DNA of 64,000 nucleotides from an uncultured Aquimarina sp. GTDB taxonomy: Bacteria > Bacteroidota > Bacteroidia > Flavobacteriales > Flavobacteriaceae. The notes under the pieces are model-generated. The model was given only the letters and a program-made list of their open reading frames with translations. It had not been told where the DNA came from and did not search any database. Where the stretch lies: the NCBI RefSeq assembly GCF_947492405.1, contig NZ_CANLMP010000003.1, forward strand, positions 186,001-250,000, written 5' to 3'. Every line of letters begins with the position of its first letter. The first letter of the stretch is position 1. The position numbers and the translations under genes were made by a program. This document shows, one piece after another, positions 18,394-27,373 of this stretch.

Positions 18394-20160
18394 ATGGCTG
18401 AAAAGAACGGTAAAGCATTTGACTTTAAATTGTTTCGAAGATTGATTGGTTTTACTAATCCATATCGAATTACCTTTTATTTCGTAGCCTTATCTGCTAT
18501 ATTGTTGGCTTTTTTGTCAATAGCTGGCCCTTATTTTTTAAGACAGATAATTGATAAAACTATTATTCCTTGTAATAGTGAGTTACTAGTTTATTTTATT
18601 AGCCTGATGATCGGAGCGTTGCTAATCGATGTTATTTTCCAATTCCTGTTCATCTATTTTGCGAATTGGTTAGGACAAGAAGTAATTAGAGATTTAAGGG
18701 TAAAACTTTTTGATCATATGTTAGGTTTTAAGAAACAATACTATGATCAGTCAGCTGTTGGAAGGTTGGTGACTAGAGCGGTAAGTGATATCGAAACGAT
18801 TGCTAGTATTTTTAGTCAGGGACTATTTATGATCATTAGTGATCTGCTAAAAATGGTAGCAATTATTTGTTATATGCTGTATCAAAGTTGGCAACTTACC
18901 TTGTTAGTTTTTGTTGTTTTACCTTTTATTGTATATGCTACCAGAGTTTTTCAAAGAAAAATGAAAACTGCTTTTGAAGAAGTAAGAACTCAGGTTTCGA
19001 ATTTGAATTCTTTTGTTCAAGAACGAATTACAGGAATGAAAATCGTTCAGCTATTTACCAGAGAAGAAATAGAATATGCTAATTTTAAAGAAATTAACGA
19101 TAAACATAAAAAGGGGTGGATAAAAACAGTCTGGTATAACTCTATATTTTTCCCTATTGCAGAAATGTCTAGCTCTATAACTATTGGATTGATTGTTTGG
19201 TATGGAGGATTAGAAGCGGCTCTAGGATCGGAAATAACATTAGGAAATGTGGTAGAATTTATTCAGTTATCTCAAATTTTGTTTAGACCTTTACGTCAGA
19301 TTGCAGATAAATTTAATACACTGCAAATGGGGATGGTGGCAGCTAATAGAGTATTTGCGATTCTGGATACTGAATCAAAAATTAATGACTTTGGCCAATT
19401 AGAATTGCCATCGATTAACGGGGATATCGATTTTGATAACGTAAGATTCAGTTATTTAGAAGGAGAAGAAGTGTTGAAAGGAATAACCCTATCTGTAAAA
19501 TCTGGAGAGACCGTTGCTATAGTTGGAGCTACTGGAGCTGGTAAGTCTACTATTATTAATTTGTTAAGTAGATTTTATGAAATAGATAGTGGAACAATCT
19601 CAATTGACAAAAAGCCAATTAATACTATTGATCTAAAATCTTTGAGAAGTCATATCGCCGTAGTATTGCAAGATGTATTTCTCTTTGCTGATACGATCCT
19701 GAACAATATAACGCTTAATAATCTTGATATTACAGAAGAACAAGTTAAGAAAGCGGCTAAGGAAATTGGAATTCATGATTTTATAACGAGTCTTCCTAAT
19801 GGGTATCATTATAATGTAAAAGAAAGAGGAATAATGCTTTCTTCTGGTCAGAGGCAATTGATTTCCTTTCTTAGAGCGTATGTTACGAATCCTGAGATTT
19901 TAGTTTTGGATGAAGCAACATCTTCTATTGATTCACATAGTGAACAACTTATTCAGGATGCTACCGATAAAATAACCGAAGGCAGAACTTCTATAGTAAT
20001 TGCCCATAGATTGGCTACTATTAAAAATGCGGATAAGATTATCGTTATGGATAATGGTAAGATAGTAGAAGAGGGTAATCATAATGAACTGCTAGAAGTA
20101 GAAAATGGATATTATAAGAATCTTTATGATGTTCAGTTTGCAGAAGTAAGAGAGGTTTAG
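18394..20160 (+). CDS. MsbA-like ABC exporter (permease-ATPase fusion)
   Basis: A 588-residue half-transporter. The membrane domain (about 15-310) has six helices, and the C-terminal ATPase has Walker A VGATGAGKSTIINL, signature LSSGQRQLISF, Walker B ILVLDEATSSID and the switch His in IAHRLAT. The signature reads LSSGQ rather than the usual LSGGQ. It would work as a homodimer or heterodimer in the inner membrane, exporting lipid or another amphipathic substrate; substrate specificity is not readable. It follows truA directly. Its last 4 bases overlap the end of the convergent DUF3667 gene. Confidence 0.93.
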   Translation: MAEKNGKAFDFKLFRRLIGFTNPYRITFYFVALSAILLAFLSIAGPYFLRQIIDKTIIPCNSELLVYFISLMIGALLIDVIFQFLFIYFANWLGQEVIRDLRVKLFDHMLGFKKQYYDQSAVGRLVTRAVSDIETIASIFSQGLFMIISDLLKMVAIICYMLYQSWQLTLLVFVVLPFIVYATRVFQRKMKTAFEEVRTQVSNLNSFVQERITGMKIVQLFTREEIEYANFKEINDKHKKGWIKTVWYNSIFFPIAEMSSSITIGLIVWYGGLEAALGSEITLGNVVEFIQLSQILFRPLRQIADKFNTLQMGMVAANRVFAILDTESKINDFGQLELPSINGDIDFDNVRFSYLEGEEVLKGITLSVKSGETVAIVGATGAGKSTIINLLSRFYEIDSGTISIDKKPINTIDLKSLRSHIAVVLQDVFLFADTILNNITLNNLDITEEQVKKAAKEIGIHDFITSLPNGYHYNVKERGIMLSSGQRQLISFLRAYVTNPEILVLDEATSSIDSHSEQLIQDATDKITEGRTSIVIAHRLATIKNADKIIVMDNGKIVEEGNHNELLEVENGYYKNLYDVQFAEVREV

Positions 20161-20933
20161 TTTATCAATCCATATTCTTTTAGGAATTTGGTAGCAAGCG
20201 CCATAATTACTCCTATACCTATTGAGATTAGTATGACTAAGAACCACCCAATAAAGCCTTTAATTATTACCTTTTTGTAACTGATCAAGTATAGGTTTTT
20301 GAATAAAAAAGTAGCATATATTAACTGAATCAATAAGAAGATAAAACTACTTTCTTCTATATAATCTCCGAAAATAAAAGCTATGATATAAGGAATGAAA
20401 GTTAATATGGTAAGGTGAGAGGTGAGATAGGAGTTAATAACAACATGTTCTGTGAAATTATATTTTTTATACTTTCTAAATATAAATCTTGATATAATAG
20501 CGTAGAAAGGAATTAAAACAAAAAATCCTAACGTTGGAAATTTCTCAGTTACTTCAGTAAAAATCTGAATTATTTTGGGAGACTCCTCAAATTTTTCTAA
20601 ATCTGAAGGTATATCAAATACTCTTTCTTTTATGAATGTAAGTATGGCTGCCAGTGTAACAGATAGCAAGAAATATGACGCAACATTTAGATGTTTTTTT
20701 CTTACTCCCTTAATATAGCCATCAATTACGATATGGGGTTTTGTGGTTAAGTCTTTTATTGTATTAATAAATGTATTGTCAACATTAAGATATACTTCAC
20801 TAATTTCTGTGATTAGGTTTTTAAAAGTAATCCGTTTTGTGATTTTTTTGGCTCCACAATTGGAGCAAAAATTAACATCTTCTATATTGTTTCCACAATT
20901 TTTACAATTGTTAATCGTAATAGTCTTAGCCAT
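20157..20933 (-). CDS. DUF3667 membrane protein with N-terminal zinc ribbon (copy 1)
   Basis: I chose the ATG at 20933 (258 residues) because the protein then opens like its neighbour; the frame extends 18 codons further upstream without family-like sequence. The N-terminus has a four-Cys zinc ribbon (CKNCGNNIEDVNFCSNCGAKKITKR). Then comes the DUF3667 core (ITFKNLITEI, TTKPHIVIDGYIKGVRKKHLN) and four to five membrane helices. The function of DUF3667 is unknown. It is tandem with a paralog of similar length 62 bp upstream. Confidence 0.88.
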   Translation of the reverse strand: MAKTITINNCKNCGNNIEDVNFCSNCGAKKITKRITFKNLITEISEVYLNVDNTFINTIKDLTTKPHIVIDGYIKGVRKKHLNVASYFLLSVTLAAILTFIKERVFDIPSDLEKFEESPKIIQIFTEVTEKFPTLGFFVLIPFYAIISRFIFRKYKKYNFTEHVVINSYLTSHLTILTFIPYIIAFIFGDYIEESSFIFLLIQLIYATFLFKNLYLISYKKVIIKGFIGWFLVILISIGIGVIMALATKFLKEYGLIN

Positions 20934-20995
20934 TATATTTCGGTATTGATCTCCTTTTTTTGATCTTAAACAATGTTTTTCTAACAATTTAGAAT

Positions 20996-21790
20996 CTACA
21001 TGGTAGAAGGTTCTCCATTAGGTATTAAACCCATTTTGATCATAATAATACCAGAAATTATTGAAAAAATTATAAATAAGACGGACATAATTAGTGAAAA
21101 TAATAAGGTTTTTATTACTATTTTTTTAAAATTAAGATTATAAAGGCTTTTAAGAACATATGCAATATAAATTATGGAGACAGGAAATTGAATCCAGAGA
21201 ATCAAGAATATATTTTTTAAGGTAAGAAGCAATGGTAAAGTAATAAAACTTATGACCATAGTAATATGCGAATACGCATATAAATGGATGACAAAATGTT
21301 CCGTTAAATTATATTTTTTATAATTTAAGAATACTAGTCTTGATATGAAGGCTAAAAATGGAATTGTTAAAAATGAGATCATAGATTGATACTCAAAAGA
21401 TAAGTCTGAAGCTACTTTTGAGACTTTAACCTGATTAACATCAGTAAAAACATTTGAGAAAATTGTGTCTTTATATTTTCCTAAGACGAAAGTATACAAA
21501 CTAGCAATCGTTAGAGAAATGGCGAAGTAGCTAAAAACGTTTACATATCTTTTTCTAACGCCATGAATATAGCCATCAATCACGTCTTTGGGTTTAATAA
21601 ATAGATGAATAAACGTTCGTACAAATGAATTATCAAGATTTAAAAAACGATCACTAAATTCTTGAGTCAAATTTTTAAAAGTAATTCGTTTCGTAATCTT
21701 TTTAGCCCCACAATCCGGACAAAAAGAATAATTATCAATTTGGAAACCACAATTTTTACAATGATTTATATTGGTAAGATTAGTGCTCAT
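20996..21790 (-). CDS. DUF3667 membrane protein with N-terminal zinc ribbon (copy 2)
   Basis: A 264-residue paralog of the adjacent gene. It has the same CKNCG...CPDCGAKKITKRITFKNL opening, the same VIDGYIHGVRKRYVNVFSYF block and several membrane helices, but the C-terminal half has diverged. Its ATG overlaps the stop of cdaA by one base (TAATG), so it is probably translated from the cdaA message, linking it physically to the cyclic-di-AMP synthase. Function unknown. Confidence 0.88.
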   Translation of the reverse strand: MSTNLTNINHCKNCGFQIDNYSFCPDCGAKKITKRITFKNLTQEFSDRFLNLDNSFVRTFIHLFIKPKDVIDGYIHGVRKRYVNVFSYFAISLTIASLYTFVLGKYKDTIFSNVFTDVNQVKVSKVASDLSFEYQSMISFLTIPFLAFISRLVFLNYKKYNLTEHFVIHLYAYSHITMVISFITLPLLLTLKNIFLILWIQFPVSIIYIAYVLKSLYNLNFKKIVIKTLLFSLIMSVLFIIFSIISGIIMIKMGLIPNGEPSTM

Positions 21791-22566
21791 TATTGAAGAT
21801 CTCTCTTTATTTTTTCTATTAACTCTTCAGGCGTTTTAAAAATTACAAACTCACCATTTTTGATATATGACATTTGACCGGTTTCTTCACTGACAATAAG
21901 AGCTAGTGCATCAGTTTTTTCTGTAATACCTATGGCGGCACGGTGTCTTAATCCAAAACGCAAAGGGATATCTCTATCATTAGTTACAGGTAGAATGACT
22001 CGAGTAGCAACAATTCTATTATCTTCTACTATCATAGCACCATCGTGTAATGGACTATTTTTATAAAAAATACTTTCTATAATTGGAGTTTTTACCAAAA
22101 TATCCAATTCATCACCAGAGGTTTTTACAAAATCCAGAGAAGTATTTCTTTTAATTACAATTAGTGCTCCTGTAAAAGTGGTTCCCATTTTTTGACAGGC
22201 CTTCACAATTGCGGTTACATCAGTAAGGCTATCTTCTGGAGTATCTCTTATAAATTTTAGTTGACGTAGAAATTTGCGCCTTCTTCCAAAATTCGTGGAG
22301 CCAATCATTAATAAGAATTTTCGGATTTCCTGTTGGAAAACGACAATTAATGCAAACATTCCAACACCAATAAATTCTCCAAGTACACTACTAAGCATCT
22401 CCATAGCTAGAAACTGCGTAAGTTTCCAAACCAGGTAGATCATCACGATACCGATAAAAATATTGATAGCTGCAGTTCCTTTAACCAACTTGTAGATATA
22501 GTACAGTAGGAGTGCTACGAGCACGATATCTAGGATATCTAATATTCTAAGGTTGATTAAATCCAA
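21790..22566 (-). CDS. cdaA: Membrane diadenylate cyclase CdaA (DacA)
   Basis: A 258-residue enzyme making cyclic di-AMP from two ATP. Three N-terminal membrane helices (about 10-30, 35-52 and 60-80) precede the DAC (DisA_N) domain. Catalytic motifs are SPLHDGAMIV (about residue 170) and the RHRAA motif in LRFGLRHRAAIGITEKTDA. The length matches the CdaA class. In many bacteria c-di-AMP controls osmolyte and potassium balance. It lies downstream of folP on the same strand, with an 81-bp gap, and one DUF3667 gene overlaps its end by one base. Confidence 0.96.
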   Translation of the reverse strand: MDLINLRILDILDIVLVALLLYYIYKLVKGTAAINIFIGIVMIYLVWKLTQFLAMEMLSSVLGEFIGVGMFALIVVFQQEIRKFLLMIGSTNFGRRRKFLRQLKFIRDTPEDSLTDVTAIVKACQKMGTTFTGALIVIKRNTSLDFVKTSGDELDILVKTPIIESIFYKNSPLHDGAMIVEDNRIVATRVILPVTNDRDIPLRFGLRHRAAIGITEKTDALALIVSEETGQMSYIKNGEFVIFKTPEELIEKIKRDLQ

Positions 22567-22647
22567 ATACTGGGAGTTTTTGTAAAAATAGGAAAATTAG
22601 TGAAACTCTAATTAGAAAATTCGCTTTAGACAGAGCATTCGAATTAG

Positions 22648-23481
22648 TTAGTTAATATTGTCGTGATATCTATTAGTAAGAGTAATACATTCCATAGCTT
22701 CTTTTACGTCATGTACTCTTAAGATTGAAGCTCCTTTAAGAAGTGCTATTGTATTTAACGAGGTTGTTCCGTTTAATGATGCCGATGGAGTAATGTTTAA
22801 AGACTTATAAATCATGGATTTTCTCGATATTCCTATTAAAACTGGTAACCCTTGAAATTTTAATAAGTCCAGTTTTCTAAGAAGTTCAAAATTCTGGTCA
22901 ATGTTTTTTGCAAAACCAAAACCAGGATCAACGATAATGTCATTAATACCTTCTTTTCTTGCTTCAGCTACTTTTTGCGAAAAATAAACCTGAATATCTT
23001 TTAGTAAATTTTCATATTGATCTAACGATTTCATGGTTTTTGGAGTACCTTTCATATGCATCATGATATATGGTACTTTAAGTTGCCCAACAGTCTGAAT
23101 CATTTTTTTATCCAGATTTCCGGCAGAAATATCATTAATTATTGCAGCTCCTGTATCAACACATTGTTTTGCAATTTCGCTTCTAAAGGTGTCTATGGAT
23201 AAGATAGCATCTGGAAACTTAGATAGGATTAATGTGACTACAGGCAAAATCCTCTTTTTTTCTTCTTCAAGAGAAATGTGATCTGCTCCAGGTCTCGAAG
23301 AATAAGCACCAATATCTATAAAAGTAGCTCCTTCCTGAAGCATTTTTTCTACCTGATGTAAGATTTGTAATTCGTCTTTGTATTTTCCTCCATCATAGAA
23401 TGAATCTGGTGTTAGATTTAAAATTCCCATTACTTTTGGGGAGGAGAGATCAATTAGGGAGCCTTTGCAATTAATGGTCAT
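22648..23481 (-). CDS. folP: Dihydropteroate synthase FolP
   Basis: A 277-residue enzyme joining p-aminobenzoate to the dihydropterin pyrophosphate in folate synthesis. Signatures are VMGILNLTPDSFYDGGKY (about residues 17-34), FIDIGAYSSRPGAD, INDISAG and the C-terminal ILRVHDVKEA. The length is typical. It is divergent from the DUF1599 gene, with 83 bp between them holding both promoters, and lies upstream of cdaA. Confidence 0.97.
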   Translation of the reverse strand: MTINCKGSLIDLSSPKVMGILNLTPDSFYDGGKYKDELQILHQVEKMLQEGATFIDIGAYSSRPGADHISLEEEKKRILPVVTLILSKFPDAILSIDTFRSEIAKQCVDTGAAIINDISAGNLDKKMIQTVGQLKVPYIMMHMKGTPKTMKSLDQYENLLKDIQVYFSQKVAEARKEGINDIIVDPGFGFAKNIDQNFELLRKLDLLKFQGLPVLIGISRKSMIYKSLNITPSASLNGTTSLNTIALLKGASILRVHDVKEAMECITLTNRYHDNIN

Positions 23482-23564
23482 ATAAGAGTTTATACTATAT
23501 TTTTAATGTTTATTTGGTATAATTGCCATATTAAAGCGAAATTTACGCAAAATTAAATAGTTAT

Positions 23565-24107
23565 ATGCAAGATACGTCAACACAATATGACGCGGTAATC
23601 ACGAAATGTCGTGATTTATTTATTAAGAAAATGAAAGATTATGGGAGTGCTTGGAGAATCCTTAGATTACCTTCGCTCACAGATCAGATTTTTATAAAAG
23701 CACAACGAATTCGAGGACTACAAGAAAACGAGGTTAGAAAAGTAGATGAAGGAGAGGTTTCTGAATTTATTGGAATTATTAACTATAGTCTGATGGCCTT
23801 GATACAGTTAGAGAAAGGGGTTGCAGAACAACCAGATTTGTCTACAGATGAAGCGACAGAACTATACGATACCCATATTGATATCACAAAAACATTGATG
23901 ATGAATAAAAATCATGATTATGGTGAAGCATGGCGTGATATGAGAGTTAGTTCACTCACAGATCTGATTATTCAGAAATTACTTAGAGTTAAACAGATTG
24001 AAGATAATAAAGGTAAAACATTAGTAAGTGAAGGAATTGATGCTAATTATCAAGATATAATTAATTATGCGGTTTTTGCTATGATTCATTTAGGTGAAGC
24101 TAAATAA
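23565..24107 (+). CDS. DUF1599 domain protein with two internal repeats
   Basis: A 180-residue soluble protein. It is built of two similar halves: KKMKDYGSAWRILRLPSLTDQ ... IINYSLMALIQL (about 15-85) and NKNHDYGEAWRDMRVSSLTDL ... IINYAVFAMIHL (about 110-178). The paired DYG-AW and acidic or helical pattern is that of DUF1599, which recalls nucleotide-binding MazG-like folds; an enzymatic role is not established. It is the first gene of a plus-strand run with the BT_3928 protein, permease and tpiA. Confidence 0.88.
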   Translation: MQDTSTQYDAVITKCRDLFIKKMKDYGSAWRILRLPSLTDQIFIKAQRIRGLQENEVRKVDEGEVSEFIGIINYSLMALIQLEKGVAEQPDLSTDEATELYDTHIDITKTLMMNKNHDYGEAWRDMRVSSLTDLIIQKLLRVKQIEDNKGKTLVSEGIDANYQDIINYAVFAMIHLGEAK

Positions 24108-24200
24108 CTTTCACGATTTTATAAAATACTGTTAAACTAAAAGCAACAAGATATAAAGCTATTATCTTGTTCGAAATAAATTATAATTACCATTTTAAAG

Positions 24201-25397
24201 ATGAAAATACTTGTTGGTTTTTCCAGAATATTTGTAGCTGCTCTTTTTTTATTTTCAGGATTTATTAAACTTAATGATCCATTAGGATTTTCTTATAAAT
24301 TACAAGAATATTTCAGTGAAGGGGTATTAAATATGGAGTTTTTAATTCCATTTGCGCTATTAATGGCAGTATTCCTATGTGTTTTTGAAATAATAGTAGG
24401 GGTTACATTATTGTTAGGGTATCTACGTAAATTTACCTTATGGTCGTTATTAGGTATGATTGTATTTTTTACATTTCTTACCTTTTATTCGGCTTATTTT
24501 AATAAGGTAACAGATTGTGGATGTTTTGGAGATGCTCTACCATTGACTCCTTGGGAGTCCTTTACAAAAGATGTAATTCTGCTTGTGTTTATTTTGATTT
24601 TGTTCTTCGGAAGAAAATATATAACACCAATCCTACAGGAGTCTTCTCATAAATGGATTGTCTTTGCCTGTTTTACTGCTTGTTTAGGATTTGCATATCA
24701 CGTACTAATGCATTTGCCAACTTTTGATTTTAGAGCCTATAAAATAGGAACTAATATAGAAGAAGGGATGTCAGTACCTGAAGGAGCTCCGGAAGCGGAA
24801 TTTGAATATTTTTGGAAGTTCAATATAGACGGTACAGAAGAGATTATAAAAACCAGTGGTGAATATCCACAAGTAAAGGGCAAATATATAGGAGTAGAGA
24901 CTAAAATGATTAATGAAGGATATATACCACCTATTCATGATTTTGCAATAGAAAAAGATGGGCAAGATTATACTGCAGAATTTCTAGAAAAAGAAAATGT
25001 TGTCCTTATTATAATGTATAATCTTTCTAAAAGTGAAGGCGAAGGAATGAATGCCATAAAAGGACTTACTGATAAAGCTTTAGCTCAAGGGTATGATGTA
25101 ATAGGGCTTACAGCATCTTCTCCTCAGGAAGTTTCTCAGAAAAAAGGACAGTATGATTTGAGTTTTGATTTTTATAGCACAGATGAAACAGCGCTAAAAA
25201 CAATATTACGTTCTAATCCAGGAATAGTAAAATTAAATAATGGTACAATTATAGAAAAATTACACTGGAATGACGCGGATAAATTAATTTTAGATAAAGT
25301 AGAACGATCAAAGCCGATTATTAAGGAAACGGTAGAAGAAGAAATAGATACCTTATCTGTTGATACTTTATCTATAGATGCAGAAAAACCTAATTAA
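24201..25397 (+). CDS. BT_3928 family DoxX-like membrane protein
   Basis: A 398-residue protein. The N-terminal half is a four-helix DoxX/MauE-like membrane domain (about 1-150), containing the segments SGFIKLNDPLGFSYKLQEYF and TDCGCFGDALPLTPWE, followed by a fifth helix (about 152-172). The soluble C-terminal half has a thioredoxin-like pattern (VVLIIMYNLS ... VIGLTASSP ... NPGIVKLNNG) without a CxxC active site. DoxX/MauE proteins are linked to electron transfer and redox, but the specific role here is unknown. The permease gene starts 2 bases after its stop. Confidence 0.85.
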   Translation: MKILVGFSRIFVAALFLFSGFIKLNDPLGFSYKLQEYFSEGVLNMEFLIPFALLMAVFLCVFEIIVGVTLLLGYLRKFTLWSLLGMIVFFTFLTFYSAYFNKVTDCGCFGDALPLTPWESFTKDVILLVFILILFFGRKYITPILQESSHKWIVFACFTACLGFAYHVLMHLPTFDFRAYKIGTNIEEGMSVPEGAPEAEFEYFWKFNIDGTEEIIKTSGEYPQVKGKYIGVETKMINEGYIPPIHDFAIEKDGQDYTAEFLEKENVVLIIMYNLSKSEGEGMNAIKGLTDKALAQGYDVIGLTASSPQEVSQKKGQYDLSFDFYSTDETALKTILRSNPGIVKLNNGTIIEKLHWNDADKLILDKVERSKPIIKETVEEEIDTLSVDTLSIDAEKPN

Positions 25398-25399
25398 CT

Positions 25400-26470
25400 A
25401 TGATTAAATACTTCTATAAATTTGGGTATGCGTTACTTACTTTATTAGGAGTAATTACTGTGATTTTTTTATTGTTTACAATTCTTCCAGGTGATCCAGC
25501 ACAAATGATGATGGGGCAGAATGAAAATAAAGAACAGTTAGATATCATAAATAGAAAATATGGTTTCGATCTTCCTATTCGTACTCAATATCGCTATTAT
25601 CTAAATGACCTTTCACCAATTTCATTCCATAGTACAAAAGAAGATGATTTTTCATATTTCGATTCTAAAAAATATTCTGGAGTTTCATTATTTACTTTAG
25701 GAACTACAAAAACAGTTTTTAAATATCCTTACCTGAGAGAGTCTTTTCAAAAAAACGGAAAAAAAGTAAGTCAGGTAATTAAAGAAACATTACCTAATAC
25801 AGCAGTATTGGCAGTATCTGCAATTTTGATAGCTATATTTTTGGGTGTTTCTATGGGAATTGTTAGTGCACTAACTAAAGATCAATGGCCCGATCGTTTA
25901 ATTCAATTAGTAAGCACCATAGGCATGAGTGTTCCTTCTTTCTTTAGTGCCATTATTTTTGCATGGTTATTTGGGTATGTATTACACCAATATACCAATC
26001 TCAATATGACAGGAAGTCTATATGAAGTAGATGATTTTGGAGAAGGGACATATATCCAGTGGAAAAACTTAATACTACCCGCAATAGTTTTAGGAGTTCG
26101 ACCATTAGCAGTAGTTACTCAATTAATGAGAAACTCTTTGTTAGAAGTAATGAGTCAGGACTATATAAGAACAGCTAAGGCAAAAGGTTTATCATTGATC
26201 CAAGTAATTAGAAAACATGCGCTAAAAAATGCTTTAAATCCGGTTGTAACAGCAATTTCTGGATGGTTTGCATCTATGTTAGCAGGAGCGGTATTTGTAG
26301 AGTATATTTTTGGATGGAATGGGCTTGGGAAAGAGATAGTAGATGCATTGAATACATCGGATCTTCCTATTATTATGGGAGCGGTAATTGTGATCTCTTC
26401 AGTGTTCATTCTAATCAATATATTTGTAGATATTATCTATAGATGGTTGGACCCTAGAATTCGGGTCTAA
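25400..26470 (+). CDS. DppB-type ABC transporter permease
   Basis: A 356-residue inner-membrane permease of the dipeptide/oligopeptide type. It has an N-terminal helix ending in the family motif LPGDPAQMMMGQN and about five further helices. The ATPase-coupling EAA-like loop is RTAKAKGLSLIQVIRKHALKNALNPV (positions about 255-281), and it ends with WLDPRIRV. A DppC partner, ATPases and a binding protein would be needed for import, and none is encoded here, so it must pair with subunits elsewhere. It is almost overlapping with the BT_3928 gene. Confidence 0.9.
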   Translation: MIKYFYKFGYALLTLLGVITVIFLLFTILPGDPAQMMMGQNENKEQLDIINRKYGFDLPIRTQYRYYLNDLSPISFHSTKEDDFSYFDSKKYSGVSLFTLGTTKTVFKYPYLRESFQKNGKKVSQVIKETLPNTAVLAVSAILIAIFLGVSMGIVSALTKDQWPDRLIQLVSTIGMSVPSFFSAIIFAWLFGYVLHQYTNLNMTGSLYEVDDFGEGTYIQWKNLILPAIVLGVRPLAVVTQLMRNSLLEVMSQDYIRTAKAKGLSLIQVIRKHALKNALNPVVTAISGWFASMLAGAVFVEYIFGWNGLGKEIVDALNTSDLPIIMGAVIVISSVFILINIFVDIIYRWLDPRIRV

Positions 26471-26524
26471 TTATCGGACTTTAAATTGTAACCAAATAGT
26501 AACCACACACATAAATTAAAATTA

Positions 26525-27277
26525 ATGAGAGCAAAAATTGTAGCAGGAAACTGGAAAATGAATAAAAACCTGGCAGAGACCGGAGTTTTACTTTCAGAGC
26601 TAAAAACAAAACTCAAGGAGGCACCAGATGCAAAAGTCATTGTAGCGCCAACGTTTACCAATTTATATTATGCTTTTGAGGAGCTTAAAGATTTTGATAT
26701 CGAAGTAGCAGCACAAAATATGCATCAATCTGAAAATGGAGCATTTACCGGAGAAATTTCTGCGGATATGCTAAAAAGTACTGGTGTAGAAACCGTTATA
26801 TTAGGTCATAGTGAACGCAGAGCATATTTTGGAGAAACAGATGCATTGTTAGAGGAAAAAGTGAATACAGCATTAAAACACGATATGACGGTTATCTTCT
26901 GTTTCGGAGAAGAATTAGAAGATCGCAAGTCTGGTAATCATTTTGATTTGGTAGAGAGTCAGTTAAAAAATGCTTTGTTTAAACTTGATGCTACTGCTTG
27001 GAAGAATATTATTTTGGCTTATGAACCGGTTTGGGCAATAGGAACAGGAGAAACGGCAAGTCCTGAACAGGCACAAGAAATGCATGCATTTATTCGAAAA
27101 ACAATAGCCGATGCATTTAATACGGAAATTGCAGAAGGAGTTTCTATACTATATGGAGGGAGTGTAAAACCTGCCAATGCAAAAGAGATTTTTGCTAAGC
27201 CAGATGTTGATGGAGGATTAATAGGTGGAGCTGCTTTAGATCCAGAGAGTTTTGCTGCTATAGCAAATTCTTTCTAA
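26525..27277 (+). CDS. tpiA: Triose-phosphate isomerase
   Basis: A 250-residue glycolytic enzyme interconverting dihydroxyacetone phosphate and glyceraldehyde 3-phosphate. Catalytic and phosphate-binding blocks are all present: AGNWKMNK (Lys), ILGHSERR (His), AYEPVWAIGTG (Glu and loop 6) and ILYGGSVKP. The length is standard. It is followed by a rho-independent terminator. Confidence 0.98.
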   Translation: MRAKIVAGNWKMNKNLAETGVLLSELKTKLKEAPDAKVIVAPTFTNLYYAFEELKDFDIEVAAQNMHQSENGAFTGEISADMLKSTGVETVILGHSERRAYFGETDALLEEKVNTALKHDMTVIFCFGEELEDRKSGNHFDLVESQLKNALFKLDATAWKNIILAYEPVWAIGTGETASPEQAQEMHAFIRKTIADAFNTEIAEGVSILYGGSVKPANAKEIFAKPDVDGGLIGGAALDPESFAAIANSF

Positions 27278-27303
27278 ATTAAAATTTTAGACAATAAATA
27301 ATT

Positions 27304-27332
27304 AGGTATTCGCACAAGCGAATACCTTTTTT
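27304..27332 (+). terminator. Terminator of tpiA
   Basis: A 10-bp perfect stem, AGGTATTCGC (27304-27313) with GCGAATACCT (27318-27327), is followed by T5. Confidence 0.9.
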
Positions 27333-27346
27333 GTTACCCAAAATAG

Positions 27347-27354
27347 TAACTTTG
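27347..27354 (+). promoter_or_regulatory. Putative -7 promoter element of prmA
   Basis: TAACTTTG matches TAnnTTTG and lies 19 bases before the first ATG of prmA, just beyond the tpiA terminator. Confidence 0.55.
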
Positions 27355-27373
27355 CAACCTAATTTTTAAAAGG

